This document shows positions 1 through 5,401 of a DNA stretch of 7,601 bases, in pieces. A program made the position numbers and the translations under genes. Every line of letters starts with the position of its first letter. Position 1 is the stretch's first letter. This DNA comes from Candidatus Omnitrophota bacterium (lineage in GTDB: Bacteria; Omnitrophota; Gorgyraeia; 2-01-FULL-45-10). The stretch is taken from the NCBI GenBank assembly GCA_030691985.1, contig JAUYDB010000113.1, forward strand, positions 1 to 7,601, written 5' to 3'. Below the pieces are notes generated by a model. That model did not search any database and was not told where the DNA came from. It was given only the letters and a program-made list of their open reading frames with translations.

Positions 1-39
1 TCTCCCCCGAAGGGGGAGAGGATTAAGGTGAGGGGGAAA
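1..39. repeat. Hairpin-type intergenic repeat, cut by the window edge
   Basis: Bases 1-19 (TCTCCCCCGAAGGGGGAGA) form a perfect 8-bp stem with a 3-nt loop. The following GGATTAAGGTGAGGGGG resembles one arm of a widespread dispersed intergenic repeat of the form CCCTCACCTTAATCCTCTCCCCC, known to me from memory. If so, the opposite arm should lie just before base 1. It sits in the 3' part of the short minus-strand reading frame at 23-175 and supplies its stop codon. It could also act as a terminator or 3' stabiliser after ilvD, but no T-run is visible in the window. Confidence 0.6.
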
Positions 40-175
40 TTGCGCACCTTCTCATCTGCTGAGATAAGACATAAAGTTCTTCTTTGGGGAAATCTTTGGT
101 TATTTTGTATATTTCCATTACGAGCCGATAAGATTTCTGCCAAACTATCAAATCTCTGAAACTTTTTGTCTTCAC
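23..175 (-). pseudogene. Truncated four-helix-bundle protein (23S rRNA intervening sequence / S23 family)
   Basis: A 50-codon minus-strand frame starts at GTG (175-173) and stops at TAA (25-23). It begins VKTKSFRDLIVWQKS, continues with a helix containing EIYKITKDFPKEELY, and ends SQQMRRCAISPSP. This matches the N-terminal half of the four-helix-bundle family, whose intact members have a start like MKSFRDLIVWQKS, FPKEELYGLTSQ, then RRAAVSIPSNIAEG, and are about 115-130 residues long. Homology stops at RRCAIS, where the frame enters the hairpin repeat at 1-39, so the second half is missing. AGGA at 187-184 lies 8 nt before the GTG and serves as ribosome binding site. Family function is poorly known. 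It lies downstream of ilvD on the same strand. The missing half may lie beyond the window edge, past the repeat. Family assignment is confident; its being a pseudogene is an inference. Confidence 0.75.
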
Positions 176-185
176 AGTTTTTTTC

Positions 186-209
186 CTATACGCTATACGC
201 TATCCGCTA
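186..209. repeat. Heptanucleotide tandem array (CTATACG)n
   Basis: About 3.4 copies of a 7-base unit: CTATACG, CTATACG, CTATCCG, CTAA. It fills most of the gap between the ilvD stop codon (220-222) and the S23-like start (175). On the minus strand its end (TATAGGA) provides the AGGA used as ribosome binding site of the S23-like frame. Another array with the same 7-nt period but a different unit lies between tsaE and tsaB. Confidence 0.8.
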
Positions 210-219
210 AAACTCAGCC

Positions 220-1875
220 CTAACTCTTCAACACCGCCCCTTCCGACGCGGATGACACCGCCTTCGCGTAACGCGCCAGATACCCTTCCGTCTCTTTCGC
301 CTCAGGGGCCCTCCACTTCGAAAGCCGGGTCTTTATTTCGAGATCGCTTAAGCCAAGTTGAAGCTTGCGTTCCGGAATATCAATTATAATATCATCGCCG
401 TCCTGGATAATGGCAATCGACCCGCCGACCTGAGCCTCCGGCGAGATATGCCCGATACAGGGCCCTTGCGTCCCGCCTGAAAAGCGGCCGTCAGTGATGA
501 GCGCGACGTCGTTCGCAAGGCCCATCCCTACGATAGCGGCCGTCGGCGAGAGCATCTCCCGCATCCCGGGCCCGCCCTGCGGCCCTTCGTATCTGATGAC
601 GACGCAGTCGCCTTTCTTGACCTTACCTGCCATGATGCACTGCATACAGGATTCCTCGGAATCAAAGACACGCGCCTTGCCGGTAAATTTGAGCATAGCT
701 TCAGAAACGGCGGTCTGTTTTACGACCGCGCCTTCGGACGCGAGATTGCCTTTCAAAACGGCAATCCCGCCTTCCTTATGATACGCGTTCTTTACGTCGC
801 GTATAACATCCTCGTCTAAGATCTGGGCGTCATTTGCTATCTGGCTTATCGTCTTGGAGCTCGCTGTCATGACGTCGTTCAGCTGATTCTTCAACCTCTT
901 TATGATGGCCGGTATACCGCCCGCTGAATCAAGATCCTCCATAAAATGCTCGCCGCCGGGAAGGATATTCGCGATATGCGGAGTGTGCTTCGAGATTTCG
1001 TCGAACATGCCGATTGGAACGTTAACGCCGAATTCCTTCGCGATAGCGATTATATGCAGAACGGTATTGGTCGACCCGCCAAGGGCCATATCTATTTTAA
1101 TGGCATTCTCAAACGCCTCGCGCCTCACGATAGTGCGCGGCAGGATATTGCGCCTCACAAGGTTCACTATCCTCTCGCCTGATTCCTGCGCGATCCTGTC
1201 CTTTTTAGCTGAAACGGCCATCGCCGTAGCGCAGCCCGGAACGCTCATCCCCAACCCTTCTGTGACACATGCCATTGAATTCGCCGTATACAAACCCTGA
1301 CACGCCCCCGCTCCCGGACAGGCGCACTGCTCGAGCGTATTCAGCTCTTCCAGCGAGATGTCGCCCTTTTTGAATCGGCCGACCGCCTCAAAAGTATCTT
1401 TAACGAGCGACAGCCTGCGCCCCCTATAGTTCCCGCTCATCATTGGGCCCGCGGTAACGACTATCGACGGCGTGTTCAACCGTCCGACAGCCATCAGCAT
1501 GCCCGGCGTAATCTTATCGCAGTTTGTGAGGCAGACAAGGCCGTCAAATGAGTGCGCCTTCATTATCGTTTCGACCATATCAGCGATAAGCTCCCGTGAG
1601 GCAAGCGAATATTTCATGCCGGTATGGCCCATCGCTATGCCATCGCATATCCCCGGAATGCCGAAAAAGAAAGGCACGCCGCCTGCCGCGCAGATCCCGC
1701 GCTCGATAAACCGCTCTAACCGCGCCATATGAATATGCCCAGGTATGATATCGGTCCTGGATGTCGCAACCGCTATAAAAGGCTTAGCCATATCCTCTTT
1801 TGATATGCCCGTGGCATACAATAAGCTCCTGGCCCCCGCCCGCTCAACACCTTTCTTTATCTTATCGCTCTTCAT
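220..1875 (-). CDS. ilvD: Dihydroxy-acid dehydratase
   Basis: IlvD dehydrates 2,3-dihydroxy-isovalerate and 2,3-dihydroxy-3-methylvalerate to the 2-keto acids leading to valine, isoleucine, leucine and pantothenate; it is a cytosolic iron-sulfur enzyme. From the chosen ATG the protein has 551 residues, normal for the family. Both family signatures are present: NCDKITPG (cluster Cys at 119) and ALITDGRFSGG near residue 465. ACPGAGACQGLYTANSM carries the second conserved Cys (192). Where [2Fe-2S] members have PCN near residue 46, this one has PGH, as in E. coli IlvD, which suggests a [4Fe-4S] enzyme. The ATG at 1875 is preferred over an in-frame GTG at 1884, because AGGGTG lies 6 nt before the ATG but directly against the GTG. 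A near-consensus promoter lies immediately upstream. No ilvB, ilvC or leu genes are adjacent in the window, so it appears to stand alone. The related EDD or sugar-acid dehydratases are less likely. Confidence 0.96.
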   Translation of the reverse strand: MKSDKIKKGVERAGARSLLYATGISKEDMAKPFIAVATSRTDIIPGHIHMARLERFIERGICAAGGVPFFFGIPGICDGIAMGHTGMKYSLASRELIADMVETIMKAHSFDGLVCLTNCDKITPGMLMAVGRLNTPSIVVTAGPMMSGNYRGRRLSLVKDTFEAVGRFKKGDISLEELNTLEQCACPGAGACQGLYTANSMACVTEGLGMSVPGCATAMAVSAKKDRIAQESGERIVNLVRRNILPRTIVRREAFENAIKIDMALGGSTNTVLHIIAIAKEFGVNVPIGMFDEISKHTPHIANILPGGEHFMEDLDSAGGIPAIIKRLKNQLNDVMTASSKTISQIANDAQILDEDVIRDVKNAYHKEGGIAVLKGNLASEGAVVKQTAVSEAMLKFTGKARVFDSEESCMQCIMAGKVKKGDCVVIRYEGPQGGPGMREMLSPTAAIVGMGLANDVALITDGRFSGGTQGPCIGHISPEAQVGGSIAIIQDGDDIIIDIPERKLQLGLSDLEIKTRLSKWRAPEAKETEGYLARYAKAVSSASEGAVLKS

Positions 1876-1904
1876 GGGAATCACCCTTTCTGTTACAGGT
1901 GCTA

Positions 1905-1934
1905 ATTATATAATATAATATTGTTCACTGTCAA
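1905..1934 (-). promoter_or_regulatory. Sigma70-type promoter of ilvD
   Basis: Read on the minus strand, TTGACA (1934-1929) and TATAAT (1910-1905) are separated by 18 bp, both perfect consensus hexamers. The expected transcription start is near 1898, giving a leader of only about 23 nt before the ATG at 1875. That leaves no room for a T-box, leader peptide or attenuator. The spacer is very AT-rich. This predicts simple, possibly constitutive transcription. Confidence 0.75.
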
Positions 1935-1939
1935 ATATT

Positions 1940-2204
1940 TAATTATGGTGTGGTGTGGTAGTCCTGCCGCGGGAGGTCGAAATTTTTCAGCATAGCCTAT
2001 ATAGAGGCCATGAGGCCAGGGGGCCTCGCCTAATTTTGTTATCAAGTGTGCTTAGGATCTATGTATCTATCTCGGCTATCAGTGTCCTTATGGATACGAG
2101 GCGTGTAAGATTTTAGCGGTAGCTATAACCTTAACAAAATTCATACGGCTCGACCCCCATTGCCTCATGGCCTTGTCGCCGGAAGCCGAAAAATTTCGCG
2201 AAGA
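1940..2204. other. Gene-free stretch with degenerate repeats and hairpins
   Basis: I find no supported gene here. Visible structures: three tandem TGGTG units (1946-1959); an imperfect palindrome centred on CCGCGG (1963-1976); GAGGCC at 2004-2009 and again at 2012-2017, the second able to pair with GGCCTC at 2022-2027 in a 6-bp hairpin with a 4-nt loop followed by TAATTTTGTT; and CGAAATTTTTC (1978-1988), whose exact reverse complement is at 2188-2198. The hairpin plus T-rich tail could be a weak terminator on the plus strand, but no plus-strand gene precedes it. The stretch looks like decayed mobile or repeat DNA upstream of the IS30 stub. Confidence 0.45.
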
Positions 2205-2207
2205 GAG

Positions 2208-2216
2208 TGGTATAAT
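2208..2216 (+). promoter_or_regulatory. Extended -10 promoter candidate before the IS30 stub
   Basis: TGGTATAAT at 2208-2216 is a consensus TATAAT with the extended TGn element. No good -35 hexamer lies 16-18 bp upstream. It sits 25 nt before the IS30-like ATG (2242), which is preceded by AAAGGGG (2227-2233), so it is probably the old transposase promoter. It could now also feed transcription towards the plus-strand membrane-protein gene. Confidence 0.45.
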
Positions 2217-2241
2217 ACACCAGAAGAAAGGGGTGTTGCGT

Positions 2242-2379
2242 ATGGTTAAATACAAAAGGTTAAGTATGAATGAGCGTGAAGAGATCTCCCTTGGGCTAGC
2301 CCAAGGCCGCAGCCGCCGTGAAAAAGAAAAAGTGACTGTCACCGCAACACCGCAAGTGACTGTTTTTTTAAATTCATGA
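2242..2379 (+). pseudogene. N-terminal stub of an IS30-family transposase
   Basis: The frame starts at ATG 2242 with a good ribosome binding site (AAAGGGG, 8-nt spacing). It reads MVKYKRLSMNEREEISLGLA followed by QGRSRRE, which matches the N-terminal helix-turn-helix of IS30-family transposases (typically YKRLT..EREEI...LA.G.S.REIA). After about 26 residues the similarity stops; the next residues (KEKVTVTATPQ) come from a repeat, and the frame ends at a TGA at 2377-2379. The DDE catalytic domain is absent from the window. An intact IS30 transposase has roughly 300-400 residues. Translation from an upstream start (2167) is possible, but the added residues look like noise. The 18-bp palindrome at 2289-2306 lies inside the helix-turn-helix coding region. 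I infer a relic left by deletion or by repeat insertion. Confidence 0.7.
2330..2363. repeat. Duplicated AAGTGACTGT repeat with GTGACTGTCAC palindrome
   Basis: AAGTGACTGT occurs at 2330-2339 and again at 2354-2363, 24 bp apart. The first copy extends into GTGACTGTCAC (2332-2342), a palindrome with a single unpaired centre. The second copy runs into seven T residues. The block begins where the IS30 homology ends, so it looks like a small REP-like element or its remnant that joined or cut the transposase. No second copy of the whole block is present in the window, so its dispersed nature is an inference. Confidence 0.45.
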
Positions 2380-2399
2380 TTCATGGCTTAACGGGAAAT

Positions 2400-2428
2400 T
2401 TGCTTTTGATGCCTAAATGTGGTATATA
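2400..2428 (+). promoter_or_regulatory. Candidate promoter of the GT-C/TPR gene
   Basis: TTGCTT (2400-2405) and TATATA (2423-2428) are separated by 17 bp, an acceptable sigma70-type arrangement with an imperfect -35. The predicted start near 2435 falls at the edge of a perfect palindrome and gives a leader of about 27 nt before the ATG at 2462. Confidence 0.4.
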
Positions 2429-2433
2429 TTATT

Positions 2434-2449
2434 CGAATTCGCGAATTCG
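2434..2449. promoter_or_regulatory. Perfect 16-bp palindrome, possible operator
   Basis: CGAATTCGCGAATTCG is its own reverse complement and contains two EcoRI sites 2 bp apart. It lies 12 bp before the ATG at 2462, at or just after the predicted transcription start, a typical position for a repressor site. It could equally be a chance AT/GC palindrome; there is no second copy in the window. Confidence 0.35.
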
Positions 2450-2461
2450 GCCGGTGAGCAT

Positions 2462-4195
2462 ATGAAAAGAATCCCTGATTTTATTATCGCCCCCGCGATC
2501 TTTATCGCCGCGCTGGTGCTAAGGATCGCCTGCCTCCAGCAGATGAATAATTCCCCTTTCAATCCGCTGTATCTCGATGGCGAATACTATAATTCATGGG
2601 CTATCAATATAGCGAAAGGCGACATCCTGGGTAAAGGGGTGTTCTACGGCCTGCCTCTTTATCCATACCTGCTCGGCCTTGTCTATTCCATATTTGGACA
2701 GAACATATTTATCGCGCAGGTATTGAACGCCATGATGGACTCCGCGAGCTGTATCCTGCTTTACTTTATCGGCAAACGAATTTTTAATCCGAGGGCAGGT
2801 CTGGCGGCGGCTTTCATATTCGCCTTTTTCAACATGTCGTTTTACTTTGACGCCTTCCTTGATTCTACATCCTTATCAGTGCTTTTATATCTTTCGAGCT
2901 TATCGCTCCTTCTTTCCACGTTTGCGAGGCCGCGATTTTTCAAATGGTGCCTGACCGGCATTCTCGCAGGCATCGCCTCCCTTGCTAATGCCACCATCAT
3001 AGTGTTCGTGCCATTCGTAATCATTCTGGCGTTCCTCAAATTTGCGCAAAATCCCGGCAAGGGAAAGGTCCTTGCCTGGACGGCCTCGATGATACTGGCG
3101 CTCTCCCTCGTGATATCCGCTGTTACTGTCAGAAATTTCATGGTGGCTAGAGACTTCGTTCCTGTAACATACCATGCCGGCATAACATTTTACGCCGGCA
3201 ATAATCCGCTTTCGATAGGGTCTTTTAACCTGCCGGAATCGCTGGGAAGAGGCGTTAGGAATACCATGGAGGCATCGCGAAACGCCGCGGAAAAAGCGCT
3301 CGCGAGAAGGCTGAAGCCGTCGGAGATATCCGGATACTGGTTCAGGCAGGGGCTGGCGTTCATAAAGGAAGACCCTGCGCGATACCTCCGGCTCATATTT
3401 AAAAAAGCGTACCTCTTCTGGTGGACACGGCCGATACCGGAAGGGCTGCCTTTAAAGATAGTCAGAGATTACTCAGCCGTCTTGAGGCTGCCGCTGTTCG
3501 GATACGCGCTGATATCGCCGCTTGCCATCATAGGGCTTATAATCTCATACCGGAAAGACAATATCCGGATAGCGATCCTTTACTCATTCGTATCCGCGGC
3601 ATTCCTGTCCACTATAATATATTTTGTAAACCAGAGATACAGGATGATCGTCATGCCGGTCCTGATCCTGTTTGCGTCGTCAGCATTGCTTTATATTTAT
3701 GACGCCATAAGACAGAAGACGTACCTTCGCGCGGCCGCGGGGACAGGCGCCGCGCTTCTTCTGTTTTTGGCGTTGAATATAAATTTCGCTGCCGCGAGGG
3801 AAGATATTGTCTTCGAGCAGCTTGGCGTCTCTCAGGCGTTGAAAGGAAGATTCGCCGAGGCCGAGGAATCGTTCAAACGGGCAATAGCGATAAAACCGTC
3901 AAATCCGATGTCTCATTACAACCTGGGCACGCTATATCTCAATCTAAAGAGGTTCAACGAGGCCATAAAAGAACTCGAGGAGTGCTTGCGGTTAAATCCG
4001 AATTACCACGACGCCCATAATAATATAGGGACTATTTATACGTCTTGCGGCAGGCCGGAGAAGGCCTTATCGCATTTTGAAAATTCTTTAAGATTAAATC
4101 CCTACCAGGAAAACATAAGGATGGCTGTCGAGGATTTAAAGAAACGGGCAAATTCCTCTAAGGCTTATACACCCGGGGAACGCGGTTCGAAATGA
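2462..4195 (+). CDS. GT-C-fold membrane glycosyltransferase-like protein with C-terminal TPR repeats
   Basis: The 577-residue protein has two parts. Residues 1 to about 445 are a polytopic membrane region resembling the PMT/ArnT-type glycosyltransferase 39 superfamily. These enzymes move sugars from polyprenyl-phosphate donors on the outer face of the membrane. Visible family marks are an acidic loop after the first helix (YLDGEYYNSWA, D39/E41), YGLPLYPYLLG at 62-72, and FYAGNNP around 243-249. Residues about 452-562 hold roughly three TPRs, seen in AEAEESFKRAIAIKPSNP, EAIKELEECLRLNPN and KALSHFENSLRLNP, probably on the same side as the catalytic loop. The ATG at 2462 (GGTGAG 3 nt upstream) is preferred over 2417, because the extra 15 residues are coded across the palindrome and predicted transcription start. 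The acceptor and sugar are unknown. It stands alone on the plus strand, divergent from ilvD and convergent with alr, overlapping the alr 3' end by 38 bp. Confidence 0.8.
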   Translation: MKRIPDFIIAPAIFIAALVLRIACLQQMNNSPFNPLYLDGEYYNSWAINIAKGDILGKGVFYGLPLYPYLLGLVYSIFGQNIFIAQVLNAMMDSASCILLYFIGKRIFNPRAGLAAAFIFAFFNMSFYFDAFLDSTSLSVLLYLSSLSLLLSTFARPRFFKWCLTGILAGIASLANATIIVFVPFVIILAFLKFAQNPGKGKVLAWTASMILALSLVISAVTVRNFMVARDFVPVTYHAGITFYAGNNPLSIGSFNLPESLGRGVRNTMEASRNAAEKALARRLKPSEISGYWFRQGLAFIKEDPARYLRLIFKKAYLFWWTRPIPEGLPLKIVRDYSAVLRLPLFGYALISPLAIIGLIISYRKDNIRIAILYSFVSAAFLSTIIYFVNQRYRMIVMPVLILFASSALLYIYDAIRQKTYLRAAAGTGAALLLFLALNINFAAAREDIVFEQLGVSQALKGRFAEAEESFKRAIAIKPSNPMSHYNLGTLYLNLKRFNEAIKELEECLRLNPNYHDAHNNIGTIYTSCGRPEKALSHFENSLRLNPYQENIRMAVEDLKKRANSSKAYTPGERGSK

Positions 4196-5321
4196 GCGAG
4201 ACGGTCTCGTAAGCGATCGTGCCCGCAAGGCGCGCGAGTTTTTCGGCGCGTATCTCATCCCGGCCCTGCCTGCCTATCAGGACAACCTCATCGCCTATCT
4301 CGACGCCTTTTATATGCCCCACGTCTATCATCGTCTGGTCCATCGTTACCCTGCCGACGACGCGGGCGCGGCGTCCTCTCACAAGCACCTCGGCCTTATT
4401 CGAGAGGTTCCTCGCGTAACCGTCGGCGTAGCCTATCGGGAGAGTCGCGATCTTCGTGTCTATCTCGGTTATATGCGTCCTGCCGTAGCTTATCGAGCGG
4501 CCCGGAGGCGTGTCTTTAATATATACGACTCTGGTTTTCAGAGACAGCGCGGGTTTCAATTTTATCAATTTAGGAAACGTATGCTTCGGATACATCCCGT
4601 ATATTATGAGGCCGGGCCTTACGAGGTTTAAGCGGGATCTCTTGAAATTGACCGTTGCGATCGAATTGGCCGCGTGGGCGAGCGGTATGCGGATGTCAAA
4701 ACCGTCGAGTTGCGCGAGGAGCTTTTCAAACGCCTCTATCTGATAATTGGTGAAGAAGTCGTCGCGGCCGGCGCTCGAAAAGTGCGTGTAGATGCCTTCG
4801 ATTTCTATAAAATTATCCTGCGCGAGGTTCTTTATAAAATTCAGCGCCTCTTCGTGCCATATTCCGATACGGCCCATGCCTGTATCTATCTTTATGTGGA
4901 CTTTTGCCCTGAGCCCCGCGGCGGTTTCTCTCCTTATCGCGTCCAGAAGGTCATCGCTGCAAAGGGTAAGCGTTATCCCCTTCTCTATTGCCGAGCTTAC
5001 TTCCGATGGAAGGACGGAACCCAGGATGAGTATGGGCGCTCTTACGCCGTAATCCCTCAGCCTTACCGCTTCATCTGTCGTCGCCACGCCGAGATAGTCG
5101 ACCCCCAGCCGTTCCAGGACGCCGGAGACCTCTACCGTGCCGTGCCCGTACGCGTTGGCTTTAACCACGGCCATGACCTTCGTAAGCTTCCCGACGACTC
5201 TCCTGACCTGTTTGTAATTATACTCGATCGCCTTAAGGTCGACTTCGGCCCAGGTCGGCCTGTACCTGGGCCTCGAAACGCCGTTTCGTGTCTTGACTGT
5301 CATAGTATCGTTCAAGTTCAT
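4158..5321 (-). CDS. alr: Alanine racemase
   Basis: Alr is a PLP-dependent cytosolic enzyme interconverting L- and D-alanine, providing D-alanine for peptidoglycan. The 387-residue protein has the PLP lysine K54 in VVKANAYGHG, the second catalytic base Y279 in SISYGR, KIDTGMGRIG (141-153 region), LPIGYADGYAR at 294-304, the beta-barrel motif RVTMDQTMIDV, and the typical family ending SNRVPRVY. The start at 5321 has AGGGAG 3 nt upstream (5331-5326). A second ATG at residue 7 has no evident ribosome binding site. The first ~20 residues precede the usual RPTWAEVDL start and are a slight extension. It is the last gene of the minus-strand series, separated from tsaB by an 80-nt gap filled by a long inverted repeat. 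Its last 12 codons and stop overlap the end of the convergent membrane-protein gene. Confidence 0.96.
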   Translation of the reverse strand: MNLNDTMTVKTRNGVSRPRYRPTWAEVDLKAIEYNYKQVRRVVGKLTKVMAVVKANAYGHGTVEVSGVLERLGVDYLGVATTDEAVRLRDYGVRAPILILGSVLPSEVSSAIEKGITLTLCSDDLLDAIRRETAAGLRAKVHIKIDTGMGRIGIWHEEALNFIKNLAQDNFIEIEGIYTHFSSAGRDDFFTNYQIEAFEKLLAQLDGFDIRIPLAHAANSIATVNFKRSRLNLVRPGLIIYGMYPKHTFPKLIKLKPALSLKTRVVYIKDTPPGRSISYGRTHITEIDTKIATLPIGYADGYARNLSNKAEVLVRGRRARVVGRVTMDQTMIDVGHIKGVEIGDEVVLIGRQGRDEIRAEKLARLAGTIAYETVSLISNRVPRVYKP

Positions 5322-5335
5322 TCGCTCCCTATGGG

Positions 5336-5401
5336 GGAAATGGGGACAGGCTCATTTTTCCAAAATGGAAAGACGAGAAAAATGTGCCTGTCCCCATTTC
5401 C
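5336..5401. repeat. Long inverted repeat (REP/MITE-like) between tsaB and alr
   Basis: The arms at 5336-5360 and 5377-5401 are 25 nt each with one mismatch (GGAAATGGGGACAGGC, then T or A, then CATTTTTC). The loop is 16 nt and contains a competing small stem (TTTCC/GGAAA). It starts 5 nt from the alr ribosome binding site and ends exactly against the tsaB stop codon (5402-5404). GGGGACAGGC-type arms are familiar to me from dispersed repeats linked to REP-associated (Y1/TnpA-REP) transposases, but no such transposase is in the window. In the mRNA it would form a very stable hairpin between tsaB and alr. Confidence 0.8.

Noticed and set aside
1..209. CRISPR array, given short repeats near the left edge
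   Set aside because: The units are 7-nt tandem copies without spacers, and the 1-39 element is a single hairpin.
902..1300. 132-residue open frame on the plus strand within ilvD
   Set aside because: Antisense shadow of a well-conserved gene, with no domain and no start context.
1876..1930. Leader peptide, T-box or attenuator controlling ilvD
   Set aside because: The consensus promoter leaves only about 23 nt of leader, too short for any of these.
2167..2241. Upstream extension of the IS30 stub starting MALSPEAEKF
   Set aside because: It covers the extended -10 element and the ribosome binding site of the ATG at 2242; IS30 similarity begins only at the later start.
2088..2384. 98-residue open frame on the minus strand across the intergenic zone
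   Set aside because: It runs antisense to the IS30 stub, promoter-like site and repeat, with no family resemblance and no ribosome binding site.
4158..4230. Bidirectional terminator between the convergent genes
   Set aside because: The genes overlap and I see no GC-rich hairpin followed by a T-run on either strand.
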